Shown here: positions 8,365-16,837 of the stretch, piece by piece | Position numbering within the stretch: position 1 is the stretch's first letter | How the letters are laid out: the number at the start of each line of letters is the position of its first letter | DNA from: Telluria sp042683405 | Lineage (GTDB): Bacteria > Pseudomonadota > Gammaproteobacteria > Burkholderiales > Burkholderiaceae_D | NCBI RefSeq assembly: GCF_042683405.1 | Contig: NZ_JBHUJS010000011.1 | Span: 186,001 to 250,000 of the forward strand | Direction of reading: 5' to 3' | DNA length: 64,000 nucleotides | Notes under the pieces: generated by a model | Databases searched by the model: none | The model's input: the letters and a program-made list of their open reading frames with translations, nothing else | What the model was told of the DNA's origin: nothing | Made by a program: the position numbers and the translations under genes

Positions 8365-8919
8365 ATGAGTGGGCAGCGCATCGTCATTCGGGACTACCGG
8401 GAAGGCGACAAGGACCACGTCAACCGCATCGCCGTCCGCGCATTCGAACAGTATCAGGCCATTTATGAGGACTGGCCGGGGTTTCGCGCACGTCTGGAGA
8501 ATATGTCTGGCATCGCCGGGACTGGCGAATTGATCGTTGGGGAGCGCGAAGGCGTGCTCGCCGGCGCAGTCGCCTATGTCGGGCCGGGCAAGCCCAAGGC
8601 GGACTTCTTCGAGCCGCAGTGGCCGATCATGCGGATGCTGGTTGTGGCACCAGAGGCACGCGGCAATGGCATCGCGCGTGCCCTGGCGGAGGAATGCCTG
8701 GCCCGTGCGCGGCGCGATGGCGCGGAAGTGTTCGCGCTACACACCAGTCCCATCATGGAAGTGGCGCTGCCGATGTACCTGCGCATGGGGTTCCGGCGGC
8801 TCCGGACGGCGCCGCTCATTCATGGCGTGGACTACGACGTCTACGTGCTGTCGCTGGATGCAGGGGAACGCCGCGAGAGTCCGGATCCGGCCGTATTCAG
8901 GCTACGCGTAGAGGATTAA
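8365..8919 (+). CDS. GNAT family N-acetyltransferase
   Basis: A 184-residue protein starting IVIRDYREGDKDHVNRIAVRAFEQY. The acetyl-CoA binding segment is MRMLVVAPEARGNGIARALAEECLARARRDGA, which includes the RGNGIA version of the Q/RxxGxG/A loop. The later part, LPMYLRMGFRR, is the usual beta5-alpha4 segment. GNAT enzymes move an acetyl group from acetyl-CoA to an amine; the acceptor is not predictable. It is a single gene facing the bkd operon terminator region. Confidence 0.88.
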   Translation: MSGQRIVIRDYREGDKDHVNRIAVRAFEQYQAIYEDWPGFRARLENMSGIAGTGELIVGEREGVLAGAVAYVGPGKPKADFFEPQWPIMRMLVVAPEARGNGIARALAEECLARARRDGAEVFALHTSPIMEVALPMYLRMGFRRLRTAPLIHGVDYDVYVLSLDAGERRESPDPAVFRLRVED

Positions 8920-8932
8920 GAACGTCATCCCA

Positions 8933-9042
8933 GCGCAGGCGGTCATCCCAGCCCGGGCTGTCATCCCAGCGCAGGCTGGGATCCATACTGAGTTTCCGGC
9001 TTCGGTAGCTCAGCATGGACCCCAGCCTGCGCTGGGGTGACG
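8933..9042. repeat. Cluster of TCATCCCAGC-type REP-like repeats
   Basis: Three direct copies of a (G)TCATCCCAGC-type unit start at about 8934, 8952 and 8971. The last continues as GCAGGCTGGGATCCATACTGAG, and an inverted copy (GGACCCCAGCCTGCGCTGGGG) lies at about 9018-9038. The arms can form strong hairpins in both directions. It lies between the convergent GNAT gene and lpd, so it can terminate both. Confidence 0.7.
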
Positions 9043-9051
9043 GGGGCGGGC

Positions 9052-10449
9052 TTAGATGTGGAGGGCGTGGCCCAGCGCGCGCAGGGCCGCTTCCTGGATC
9101 GCTTCACCCAGCGTCGGGTGGGCGTGGATGGTGCCGCCGATGTCTTCCAGGCGGGCGCCCATTTCGATCGACTGCGAGAACGCGGCGGACAGCTCCGAGA
9201 CGCTCTTGCCGACGGCCTGCCAGCCGACGATCAGGTGATTGTCGCGGCGTGCCACCACGCGCACGAAACCATCCTTCGATTCGAGCGTCATGGCGCGGCC
9301 GTTGGCGGCGAACGGGAACATGGCCGAGATGCAGTCCATGCCCGCCTGTTGCGCCTGCTGCGGCGTCAGGCCGACCACCACCAGCTCCGGATCGGTGAAG
9401 CACACGGCAGGAATCGCCGACGGCATGAAGCGACGCTCCTTGCCGGAGATGATCTCCGCCACCATCTCGCCTTGCGCCATCGCGCGGTGCGCCAGCATCG
9501 GCTCGCCGGTGACGTCGCCGATCGCCCACACATTGCGCATCGACGTGCGGCACTGGTCGTCCACCTTGATGAAGTGGCCGTCCATGTTCAGCATCAGGCT
9601 TTCCAGGCCAAAGCCCTTGGTACGCGGACGGCGGCCGACCGCGACCAGCACCTTGTCGGCAGCCAGTTCGGTCTCTTCGCCCTGGCTGGTGCGCACGCGG
9701 ACCGCGGTGCCGCCTTCGTTCATGCCCAGCACCGAGCAGCCCAGGCGCACTTCGATGCCGAGGTGCTTGAGCGAGTTGGCCACGGCGTTGGTCAGTTCGG
9801 CGTCGTAGGCGGGCAGGATGCGGTCCTGCGCTTCGACGACGATGACTTCCGCGCCCAGCTTGCGGTAGGCGATGCCCAGTTCCAGGCCGATGTAGCCGGC
9901 GCCGACCACCACCATGCGCTTTGGCAGCGTGTCCGGCGACAGCGCTTCGGTCGCGCTGATCACCGGACCGCCGAACGGCATGAACGGCAGTTCCAGCGTG
10001 TGCGAGCCGGACGCGATCAGCATGTGTTCGCAGCCGACGCGGTAAGGCTCTTCGCCTTCACGGCGGATTTCGACGGTCTTGCCGTCGACGATGTGGGCCC
10101 AGCCCTTGAGGACGTGGACGCCATTTTTCTTGAGCAGCGCGCCCACGCCGCCGGTCAGGCGCGAGACGATGCCGTTCTTCCAGGCGGTGGTGCGGGCCAG
10201 GTCGATCGTGGGCGTCTGCACCGTGATGCCGAGCGCGGAGCCGTCGGCGTAGCGCGTGGCCGACTCGAATTCGTCGGCGGCGTGGATCAGCGCCTTGGAA
10301 GGAATGCAGCCCACGTTCAGGCAGGTGCCGCCCAGTTCCTCGCCTTCGATCAGCGTGGTGGGGATGCCGAGTTGCGCGGCGCGGATCGCGGCGATGTAGC
10401 CGCCTGGTCCGCCGCCGATCACCAGCAGGGTCGTCGTTTGTGCGTTCAT
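9052..10449 (-). CDS. lpd: Dihydrolipoyl dehydrogenase (E3)
   Basis: A 465-residue FAD flavoprotein that reoxidises dihydrolipoamide with NAD. Visible features are the N-terminal GGGPGGYIAAIRAAQLG FAD motif and the redox-active disulfide GGTCLNVGCIPSKALIH. A second NAD-binding GAGYIGLELGIAYRKLGAEV is near residue 165, and the FAD segment VWAIGDVTGEPMLAHRA is near residue 300. The dimer interface has AHPTLGEAIQEAAL, containing the catalytic His-Pro pair. It is the last gene of the bkd operon, 6 bases after bkdB, so it most likely serves the branched-chain keto acid complex (LpdV type). Confidence 0.95.
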   Translation of the reverse strand: MNAQTTTLLVIGGGPGGYIAAIRAAQLGIPTTLIEGEELGGTCLNVGCIPSKALIHAADEFESATRYADGSALGITVQTPTIDLARTTAWKNGIVSRLTGGVGALLKKNGVHVLKGWAHIVDGKTVEIRREGEEPYRVGCEHMLIASGSHTLELPFMPFGGPVISATEALSPDTLPKRMVVVGAGYIGLELGIAYRKLGAEVIVVEAQDRILPAYDAELTNAVANSLKHLGIEVRLGCSVLGMNEGGTAVRVRTSQGEETELAADKVLVAVGRRPRTKGFGLESLMLNMDGHFIKVDDQCRTSMRNVWAIGDVTGEPMLAHRAMAQGEMVAEIISGKERRFMPSAIPAVCFTDPELVVVGLTPQQAQQAGMDCISAMFPFAANGRAMTLESKDGFVRVVARRDNHLIVGWQAVGKSVSELSAAFSQSIEMGARLEDIGGTIHAHPTLGEAIQEAALRALGHALHI

Positions 10450-10455
10450 TGATTC

Positions 10456-11784
10456 TTATTCCACGAAGAGCATGGCAGGGCATTCGAGCAGGGCGCGAAT
10501 GGACTGGATGAATTCGGCCGCGTCCATGCCGTCCACCACGCGGTGGTCGAACGAGGAGGACAGGTTCATCATCTTGCGGATCACGACCTGGCCGTTGCGC
10601 ACCATCGGGCGCTCGACGATCTTGTTCACGCCGATGATGGCGACTTCAGGGTGGTTGATCACCGGCGTGGTGACGATGCCGCCCAGCGAGCCGAGGCTGG
10701 AAATCGTGATGGTGGAGCCGGACAGTTCCTCGCGCGTGGCCTTGCCGGTGCGCGCGGCATTGGCAAGGCGCGTGGTCTCGGCGGCGCACGACCACATGTC
10801 GCGGGCTTCCGCGTGGCGCAGCACGGACACCATCAGGCCGGCGTCGGTCTGGGTGGCGATGCCCATGTGGACGGCGTCATGCTGGGTGACGACACCCGCA
10901 TCGTCGTCGAAGCGCGCGTTCATCTGCGGGAAGTCGCGCAGCGCAAGTACCACGGCGCGCATCAGCAGCGGCAGCACGGTCAGCTTGCCGCGTTCCTTGC
11001 CCCACTTTTCGTTCAGGCGCACGCGCAGCATTTCCAGCTCCGTCACGTCCACCTCTTCGACGTAGGCGAAGTGCGGGATGCGGCGCTTGGAGTCCGCCAT
11101 CTTCTGGGCGATCTTGCGGCGCAGGCCGATCAGCGGGATTTCGCGCTCTTCGTTGCGCTCCACATAGCGGGTGTCGGCGCCGCCGGCCTGCGGTGCGCCG
11201 CTGGCCGCATAGGCGTCGAGGTCCTCGTGCATGATGCGGCCCGCAGGGCCGGTGCCGGTGACGAACTGCAGCTCGATGCCCATGTCCCACGCGCGCTGGC
11301 GCACGGCAGGCGAGGCGAGCGGCTTGCCGCCGTCGGCGCGCGGTGCGCCACCGCGCACTGCAGCCGATGGCCTGGAGGCGGCAGGGGCTGCGCTGACCGT
11401 CTTGACCGGCTCCGCGGGCGCCATGGCGACCGGGGCAGGCGCTGGCGCTGGCGCAGGCGCGGCAGCTTTCGCCGGTGCCGGTGCAGGGGCGGCAGCAGGC
11501 GCGGCCGCCGGCTGTGCGGCGCCCGGACGCAGGTTGCCTTCGCCTTCCACTTCGATGTGGATCAGGTCCGAACCGACCGCCATCACCTGGCCGGCAGCGC
11601 CGCCCAGCCGGGCGACCTTGCCGTGCACGGGCGATGGAATTTCGATGGTGGCCTTGTCGGTCATGACGTCGGCGAGGATCATGTCCTCGGTCACGGCGTC
11701 GCCTTCCTTCACGTGCCACATCACCAGTTCGACTTCTGCAATGCCTTCGCCGATGTCCGGCATCTTAATGACATGAATACCCAT
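10456..11784 (-). CDS. bkdB: Branched-chain alpha-keto acid dehydrogenase E2 (lipoamide acyltransferase)
   Basis: A 442-residue acyltransferase. From the N-terminus: a lipoyl domain (IHVIKMPDIGEGIAEVEL, lipoyl-lysine in VMTDKATIEIPSP at about residue 45), an Ala/Pro-rich swinging linker (about residues 90-150), and a peripheral-subunit-binding domain (LASPAVRQRAWDMGIELQFVTGTGPAGRIMHEDLDAY). The C-terminal catalytic domain ends with FDHRVVDGMDAAEF, the conserved HxxxDG. The enzyme moves the branched acyl group to CoA. ATG 11784 directly precedes the lipoyl domain; upstream in-frame starts would overlap bkdA2. The stop of bkdA2 lies 2 bases upstream, so translation is coupled. Confidence 0.95.
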   Translation of the reverse strand: MGIHVIKMPDIGEGIAEVELVMWHVKEGDAVTEDMILADVMTDKATIEIPSPVHGKVARLGGAAGQVMAVGSDLIHIEVEGEGNLRPGAAQPAAAPAAAPAPAPAKAAAPAPAPAPAPVAMAPAEPVKTVSAAPAASRPSAAVRGGAPRADGGKPLASPAVRQRAWDMGIELQFVTGTGPAGRIMHEDLDAYAASGAPQAGGADTRYVERNEEREIPLIGLRRKIAQKMADSKRRIPHFAYVEEVDVTELEMLRVRLNEKWGKERGKLTVLPLLMRAVVLALRDFPQMNARFDDDAGVVTQHDAVHMGIATQTDAGLMVSVLRHAEARDMWSCAAETTRLANAARTGKATREELSGSTITISSLGSLGGIVTTPVINHPEVAIIGVNKIVERPMVRNGQVVIRKMMNLSSSFDHRVVDGMDAAEFIQSIRALLECPAMLFVE

Positions 11785-11786
11785 TA

Positions 11787-12821
11787 CTACGCCTCCATCG
11801 TACGTTTGAATGCCGCCGCGACGCGGCCAGGACCCGGGAAGTAAGCCCATTCCTGTGCGTGCGGATACGGCGTGTCCCATCCGGTGACGCGTTCGACCGG
11901 TGCTTCGAGGTGGTAGAAGCAGTGCTCCTGCACCAGCGACACCAGTTCAGCGCCGAAGCCGCAGGTGCGGGTCGCTTCGTGCACGACCACGCAGCGGCCG
12001 GTCTTCTTGACCGAAGCAACGATGGTCTCCAGGTCGAGCGGCCACAGGGTGCGCAGATCGATGATCTCGGCATCGATGCCGCTTTCGCGCGCTGCCGCTT
12101 CGCATACCCAGACCATGGTGCCGTAGGCCAGCACGGTGAGCTTTTCGCCCGGACGGAAGATCGCGGCCTTGTCCAGCGGGACGGTATAGTAGCCTTCAGG
12201 GACTTCGCCCATCGGGTGTTGCGACCATGGAATGACCGGCTTGTCGTGGTGGCCGTCGAACGGGCCGTTGTACAGGCGCTTCGGCTCCAGGAAGATGACC
12301 GGGTCGTCGTTCTCGATCGATGCGATCAGCAGGCCCTTGGCGTCGTACGGGTTGGACGGCATCACGGTGCGCAGGCCGCATACGTGCGCGAACACCGCTT
12401 CCGGGCTCTGGCTGTGGGTCTGGCCGCCGTAGATGCCACCGCCGCACGGGGTGCGGATGGTGAGCGGGGCGGTGAAGTCGCCCGCCGAGCGGTAGCGCAG
12501 GCGCGCCGCCTCCGACACGATCTGGTCGTAGGCCGGGTAGATATAGTCGGCGAACTGGATCTCGATGCATGGACGCAGGCCGTAGGCCGCCATGCCGATC
12601 GCGCTGCCGACGATGCCGCTCTCGGAGATCGGCGCGTCGAACACGCGCGACTTGCCGTACTTGGCCTGCAGGCCTTCGGTGCAGCGGAACACGCCGCCGA
12701 AGTAGCCCACGTCCTGGCCGTACACCACCACGTTATCGTCTTTTCCGAGCATGACGTCCATGGCCGAGCGCAGGGCCTGGATCATGGTCATCGACTTCTT
12801 TTCAATTACTGGGTTTTCCAT
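11787..12821 (-). CDS. bkdA2: Branched-chain alpha-keto acid dehydrogenase E1 beta subunit
   Basis: A 344-residue transketolase-like beta subunit beginning MENPVIEKKSMTMIQALRSAMDVML. Family features include VVYGQDVGYFGGVFRCTEGL, FDAPISESGIVGSAIGMAAYGLRP, EIQFADYIYPAYDQI and the C-terminal transketolase domain with KLTVLAYGTMVW. With the alpha subunit it forms the thiamine-diphosphate E1 that decarboxylates the keto acids from leucine, isoleucine and valine. The start is ATG 12821, 2 bases after the bkdA1 stop; longer readings run into bkdA1. Confidence 0.95.
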   Translation of the reverse strand: MENPVIEKKSMTMIQALRSAMDVMLGKDDNVVVYGQDVGYFGGVFRCTEGLQAKYGKSRVFDAPISESGIVGSAIGMAAYGLRPCIEIQFADYIYPAYDQIVSEAARLRYRSAGDFTAPLTIRTPCGGGIYGGQTHSQSPEAVFAHVCGLRTVMPSNPYDAKGLLIASIENDDPVIFLEPKRLYNGPFDGHHDKPVIPWSQHPMGEVPEGYYTVPLDKAAIFRPGEKLTVLAYGTMVWVCEAAARESGIDAEIIDLRTLWPLDLETIVASVKKTGRCVVVHEATRTCGFGAELVSLVQEHCFYHLEAPVERVTGWDTPYPHAQEWAYFPGPGRVAAAFKRTMEA

Positions 12822-12823
12822 GA

Positions 12824-14056
12824 TCAGATTCCAAGCTGTTGGCGCTGCACGCGCAGGTGTTCCGGCATCTCTTTGTAGACGTCCTCGAACATTTCGGCCG
12901 GGCTGAAGACGACGCCGCCGGCGAGGGTGCCGTACTGCTCGGCTTCCTTCTGGGCGGCCAGCACTTCGGCTTCCAGCGCACGGGTGGTGTCCTCGTGCTG
13001 CTGCTCGGACCATGCGCCCTGGTTGATCAGGTACTGCTTCAGGCGGGCGATCGGGTCGCCCAGCGGGAATTTGGACCAGTCGTCGGCCGGACGGTACTTG
13101 GACGGATCGTCCGAGGTCGAGTGCGGGCCGGCGCGGTAGGTTACCCATTCGATCAGGGTCGGGCCGTGGTTGCTGCGGGCACGCTCGGCGGCCCACTTGG
13201 AGGCGGCGTACACGGCCAGGAAGTCGTTGCCGTCCACGCGCAGCGACGCGATGCCGCATCCGACGCCACGGGCCGCAAAGGTGGTGCCTTCACCGCCGGC
13301 GATGGCCTGGAAGGTCGAGATCGCCCACTGGTTGTTGACCACGTTGAGGATCACGGGTGCGCGGTACACGTGCGCGAAGGTCAGCGCGGTGTCGAAGTCC
13401 GCTTCCGCGGTGGCGCCGTCGCCGATCCATGCCGATGCGATCTTGGTGTCGCCCTTGATGGCCGAAGCCATGCCCCAGCCGACCGCCTGGATGTACTGGG
13501 TGCCGAGGTTGCCGGAGATGGAGAAGAAGCCGGCCTTCTTGACCGAGTACATGACCGGGAGCTGGCGGCCCTTGAGCGGGTCGCGTTCGTTCGACATCAG
13601 CTGGCAGATCATGTCGACCAGCGGATAACCGCGCGCGATCAGGATGTTCTGCTGGCGGTAGGTCGGGAAGCACATGTCGTCCACGTTCAGCGCCATTGCC
13701 TGCGCGGTGCCGATGGCTTCTTCGCCGAGGCTTTGCATATAGAAGGACATCTTCTTCTGGCGCTGCGCGGTCAGCATGCGCGAGTCGAAGATGCGGGTCT
13801 TCATCATCGTGATCAGGCCGGCCTTGACGGTCTCGATATCGATCTCGGGAGCCCACGGGCCCACCGCGTTGCCCTGCTGGTCCAGCACGCTGACCAGGGA
13901 ATAGGCGATGTCGCGGGTGTCCATCGGTTGTACATCGACAGGGGGCCTGCGTACCTCGCCCGCCCGGGAGACGCGCAGGTACGAGAAATCGGTCGCACAG
14001 CCTGGACGTCCCGTGGGTTCGGGAACGTGCAGGCGGAGGGGTTCGTTCGTGCTCAT
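12824..14056 (-). CDS. bkdA1: Branched-chain alpha-keto acid dehydrogenase E1 alpha subunit
   Basis: A 410-residue E1 alpha subunit and first gene of the bkd operon. The thiamine-diphosphate motif is GDGATAEADFDTALTFAHVYRAPVILNVVNNQW, and the phosphorylation-loop-like region reads YRAGPHSTSDDPSKYRP. The N-terminal region DFSYLRVSRAGEVRRPPVD matches the bacterial Bkd type rather than pyruvate dehydrogenase. ATG 14056 is preceded by AAGGAAAG at good spacing. No bkdR or lrp-like activator is adjacent, so the regulator is elsewhere. The complex supplies branched acyl-CoA for catabolism or branched fatty acids. Confidence 0.95.
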   Translation of the reverse strand: MSTNEPLRLHVPEPTGRPGCATDFSYLRVSRAGEVRRPPVDVQPMDTRDIAYSLVSVLDQQGNAVGPWAPEIDIETVKAGLITMMKTRIFDSRMLTAQRQKKMSFYMQSLGEEAIGTAQAMALNVDDMCFPTYRQQNILIARGYPLVDMICQLMSNERDPLKGRQLPVMYSVKKAGFFSISGNLGTQYIQAVGWGMASAIKGDTKIASAWIGDGATAEADFDTALTFAHVYRAPVILNVVNNQWAISTFQAIAGGEGTTFAARGVGCGIASLRVDGNDFLAVYAASKWAAERARSNHGPTLIEWVTYRAGPHSTSDDPSKYRPADDWSKFPLGDPIARLKQYLINQGAWSEQQHEDTTRALEAEVLAAQKEAEQYGTLAGGVVFSPAEMFEDVYKEMPEHLRVQRQQLGI

Positions 14057-14318
14057 TCGCTTTCCTTCTTGCGCGATCGTGTCGCGCGTGGCCGAGACTT
14101 CCCGGCGGGTGGCGCGGGAGCCTCGATGGTCAACAAAAAACGCAATCCTTGCCGCGAGGGCACGGCAGCGTAACATAATTCCACAGTGCTAAGAAACAAA
14201 GAGTGCGACACGCCGGGCACGAGGCGAGGGCGGGGCGGGCGCAGCGGGGAGGGTCATCCGCGCGCCGCTGTGCCGGGCGGAAGGGCAAAATTGGGTCATC
14301 CACCGAACGGGGTTAGCC

Positions 14319-14534
14319 ATGCCAACAATGGATTACACGCGCACCAAAGGTCAGCAGTACACATATTCGATCGAATACGACGACGGGCAGTATTTCATCC
14401 ATCGGGATGGGCGCCTGCTCAAATCAGTGCCGGATGCGATCGTGGCCGGCGTGCTGCCGTCGGAAGCAGGCGCCGACTTCATGCTGCGCACCGCGATTTC
14501 CGACATCGAACTGCTGGAAGGGATGGACGAGTAG
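14319..14534 (+). CDS. Small conserved protein, unknown function
   Basis: A 71-residue acidic protein (MPTMDYTRTKGQQYTYSIEY ...). It has no signal peptide, membrane segment or recognisable motif. ATG 14319 follows GGGGTTAGCC, a usable ribosome binding site. It stands alone between bkdA1 (divergent) and the DUF411 gene. The length and codon usage look like a real gene, and similar small proteins are common in Oxalobacteraceae, but I cannot assign a role. Confidence 0.6.
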   Translation: MPTMDYTRTKGQQYTYSIEYDDGQYFIHRDGRLLKSVPDAIVAGVLPSEAGADFMLRTAISDIELLEGMDE

Positions 14535-14611
14535 GGGCCTGCGCAGGGGAGGCTGCTGTGGTAAACTTCGGGGTTGAATCAAGCAGATTCTTAACTTTGT
14601 CCGAGGTGAAT

Positions 14612-15061
14612 ATGCAGCGCCGCTTCCTGAACCAACTGGCTCTTGCCGTCGCACTGGCCGTGCCCTATGCCGCGATGGCGGCCAAACCTGTTGTCGAAGT
14701 CTACAAGACCGAGTACTGCGGGTGCTGCAAGCACTGGATCAAGCACCTGGAAGCGAACGGCTTCACCGTCAAGGCGACCGACGTCGAGAGCCCGGGCGAC
14801 TACCGCGAAAAATTCGGCATGGCCAAGAAATACGGCTCCTGCCACACCGGCAAGGTGGGCGGCTACGCGCTCGAAGGCCACGTCCCTGCCAGCGAGATCA
14901 CCCGCCTGTTGACCGAAAAGCCGAAGGCCGTCGGCCTGGCCGTTCCGGGTATGCCGATGGGTTCCCCAGGCATGGAAGGCGAGCGCAAGGACGCGTATGA
15001 CGTCCTGCTGGTGCAGCCGAACGGCGAAGCCACCGTCTACAAGCACTACCAAGGCAAGTAA
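14612..15061 (+). CDS. DUF411 metal-binding periplasmic protein
   Basis: A 149-residue protein with a signal peptide (cleavage after YAAMA) followed by AKPVVEVYKTEYCGCCKHWIKHLEANGF. The CGCC in a thioredoxin-like fold is the hallmark of DUF411 proteins, which are found beside copper and other metal-resistance genes and are thought to bind copper in the periplasm. A second cysteine lies in GSCHTGKVGGYALEGHVP, and a Met-rich GMPMGSPGMEGE could add metal ligands. A GAGGTGAAT site precedes ATG 14612. The copA gene lies downstream on the same strand, separated by an insertion sequence. Confidence 0.88.
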   Translation: MQRRFLNQLALAVALAVPYAAMAAKPVVEVYKTEYCGCCKHWIKHLEANGFTVKATDVESPGDYREKFGMAKKYGSCHTGKVGGYALEGHVPASEITRLLTEKPKAVGLAVPGMPMGSPGMEGERKDAYDVLLVQPNGEATVYKHYQGK

Positions 15062-15205
15062 TACTGCTGTCCGGAGGCGTGCAGGGCGCGCCTCCCCTCG
15101 CGCGCCGGCAAGGCCGGCGCCGCATACTCCCCTGATTCTTCCCTCGACGGCTGCGGCTGGCACATACTCCCCCCTTGAATTGACCCCATAAAGTTGGACA
15201 GCGGG

Positions 15206-16030
15206 TTAGTGCATTTGCATCTGCGCGTGAGTCCTGTACTGAACAGGACTCATGCCGTTAAGTCTGGTTTTTATGCGTTGATTATTATAGTAGTCGATGT
15301 ACTCGGCCAGGCCGGCGGACAACTGGTCAACATCGTCAAATTTGTTCATGTAGAAGTACTCGGTCTTGAGCACAGCGAAAAAGCTCTCCATCGCCGCGTT
15401 ATCGAGACAGTTACCTTTGCGCGACATGCTTTGAGTGATGTTCCGTTCGCATAGCATATTTTGGTACGCGGACATCCGATACTGCCAGCCTTGGTCAGAG
15501 TGAAAAATCAGGTTGTGCTCCTCTGGAAGACGCATCAGCGCAGCGCTCAACATTGCTCCCACGAGCTCGTACTTGGGACGCTTGCTGATCTCATAGGCGA
15601 TGATTTCCCCGTTATACAGATCCATTACGGGCGACAGATAGAGCTTGTTGCCGCCGATTTTAAACTCGGTCACATCAGTGGTCCACTTCTCGTTCTGATG
15701 CTCCGCATGGAAATTCCGCTCCAGCACGTTGGGAGCAGCGTGCCCCACGTCACCCCGGTAAGACTGGTACTTCTTGGGCCGCACGAGTGACCGCAGCCCC
15801 ATCTCCTGCATGAGTCGCTGAACTGTTTTGTGGTTCACTTGCGTACCCTTCTGGCGAAGCATCGCTGTCACGCGCCGATAGCCGTAACGCCCTTTGTGAT
15901 GATGAAAGGCTGCCGATATCGACTGCTTCAGCACTGCAAGCTTGTCGTCGGCCTGCATGGCATTCACTTGGTAGTAGAAGGTGCTACGTGAAAGGCTGGC
16001 CAACTTGAGCAGTCCAGCCAACGGAAACAC
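15206..16030 (-). CDS. IS3-family transposase, catalytic part (OrfB)
   Basis: A 274-residue integrase-core reading frame with the full DDE set: D119 in TTDVTEF, D179 in HSDQGWQY and E215 in AAMESFF; the last two are 35 residues apart, the D-x35-E typical of this family. The N-terminus has the HTH_21-type RYGYRRVTAMLR segment. The frame is -1 relative to orfA and stays open upstream through the orfA end (QIVQELRQVFPLAGLLKLA). The active protein is therefore probably an OrfAB fusion made by -1 frameshifting near the AAAA run at about 16057. Confidence 0.9.
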   Translation of the reverse strand: MFPLAGLLKLASLSRSTFYYQVNAMQADDKLAVLKQSISAAFHHHKGRYGYRRVTAMLRQKGTQVNHKTVQRLMQEMGLRSLVRPKKYQSYRGDVGHAAPNVLERNFHAEHQNEKWTTDVTEFKIGGNKLYLSPVMDLYNGEIIAYEISKRPKYELVGAMLSAALMRLPEEHNLIFHSDQGWQYRMSAYQNMLCERNITQSMSRKGNCLDNAAMESFFAVLKTEYFYMNKFDDVDQLSAGLAEYIDYYNNQRIKTRLNGMSPVQYRTHAQMQMH

Positions 16031-16035
16031 TTGCC

Positions 16036-16590
16036 TTAGTTCTTGGACGATTTGCGTTTTCCAAGCTGCGCTTTCGCTTCTTCCGCTTGAACTAAGGCTT
16101 TCAGCTTTTTTAAGTAGGCCACCTCCATGCGCAGGTAGTTCACTTCGTCGATCAACTGCTCGCGAGTAACGTCGTCCGCTGCGCTTCGGGGCACGGGGTT
16201 TTCAGGGCACTTCTTCGATGTAGGCACGGGATTTTTCTGTGGTCTAAGCGTTTTCTTCGGCGCCAATGCGTCGATTCCACCCGCATGATAACTGCGTTCC
16301 CATGCGCTTAACACGCCATGATTTCGCACATCGAACACCCCAGCGGCCTCGGTGTAGGTGAGCTTGTGGTCCCACATATGCTGCAGGGCCTTTAGTTTGA
16401 ATTCAGCACTATAGACCTGGCGCAGCTTAGCCCGCAGCCCTTCCACGCCGTGATGCCGAAAGGCGGTAACCCATTCGCGGACCATCGTGTGGCACACACC
16501 ATACTGCTTGCCTGCCGCTTTGTAGCCGGCGGCGCCGGACAGGTATAGATCGATAACAGCTAGTTTGACCTGCTCAGAGTATTTACTCAT
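16036..16590 (-). CDS. IS3-family transposase, DNA-binding part (OrfA)
   Basis: A 184-residue protein with two helix-turn-helix segments (VKLAVIDLYLSGAAGYKAAGKQYGV and FKLKALQHMWDHKLTYTEAAGVF) and a C-terminal leucine-zipper-like stretch (LIDEVNYLRMEVAYLKKLKALV). This is the standard layout of IS150-group OrfA, which binds the ends and helps control transposition. It ends 5 bases before the first start codon of the orfB frame, and the two probably fuse through a -1 frameshift. Confidence 0.88.
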   Translation of the reverse strand: MSKYSEQVKLAVIDLYLSGAAGYKAAGKQYGVCHTMVREWVTAFRHHGVEGLRAKLRQVYSAEFKLKALQHMWDHKLTYTEAAGVFDVRNHGVLSAWERSYHAGGIDALAPKKTLRPQKNPVPTSKKCPENPVPRSAADDVTREQLIDEVNYLRMEVAYLKKLKALVQAEEAKAQLGKRKSSKN

Positions 16591-16782
16591 CTAGACTCCC
16601 AAGAGTTGAACATGCGTCCAACTTTTGGGGGTCAGTTCACCTGTTTTACCCCTGACGGCTGCGGCTGGCACATACTCCCCCTGTTTTACGCCCGACGGCC
16701 GCGGCTGGCGCATACTCCCCCTGGTATCCACTGTCCTTCTCAGCGTCGCGCGATACCCCAGGGAATCTGTTCAATTAAACGC

Positions 16783-16813
16783 TTGACCTTCCCATTATGG
16801 GAAGCTTTATTGT
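16783..16813 (+). promoter_or_regulatory. CueR-type (MerR family) promoter of copA
   Basis: TTGACC at 16783-16788 (-35) and TATTGT at 16808-16813 (-10) are 19 bases apart, the over-long spacer used by MerR-family activators. The spacer holds the palindrome ACCTTCC-N7-GGAAGCT (16786-16806), a near-perfect match to the known CueR box ACCTTCC-N7-GGAAGGT. This predicts Cu(I)-induced transcription. No cueR gene is in the neighbourhood. Confidence 0.85.
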
Positions 16814-16837
16814 GTCTACATCACCATGGAGGACGCA

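Larger units (their letters stand above)
15176..16639 (-). mobile_element. IS3-family (IS150 group) insertion sequence, apparently complete
   Basis: A 1464-bp element. The left end reads TGAATTGACCCCATAAAGTT and the right end, read on the other strand, TGAACTGACCCCCAAAAGTT, giving matching terminal inverted repeats. A 3-bp direct repeat, CCT, flanks the element at 15173-15175 and 16640-16642, the size expected for IS3-family target duplications. Two overlapping-frame genes (orfA, orfB) are intact. Its GC content is visibly lower than that of its neighbours, which points to recent arrival. It lies inside a 40-bp tandem repeat between the DUF411 gene and copA. Confidence 0.9.
15123..16720. repeat. 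40-bp tandem repeat array interrupted by an insertion sequence
   Basis: The motif CATACTCCCC occurs at 15123, 15163, 16671 and 16711. With the insertion sequence and one copy of its target duplication removed, the spacings become 40, 41 and 40 bases. The units share GACGGCTGCGGCTGGCACAT ahead of CATACTCCCC and, in two of them, CTGTTTTAC at the start. The array is therefore an older tandem repeat split by the insertion. Its function is unknown. Confidence 0.75.

Noticed and set aside
9037..10452. A 471-codon plus-strand frame over lpd, and similar long frames opposite bkdB, the M16 peptidase gene and nadB
   Set aside because: All mirror well-supported genes on the other strand and have no recognisable motifs.
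15123..16720. CRISPR-like array
   Set aside because: The 40-bp units abut directly with no unique spacers, and there are no cas genes.
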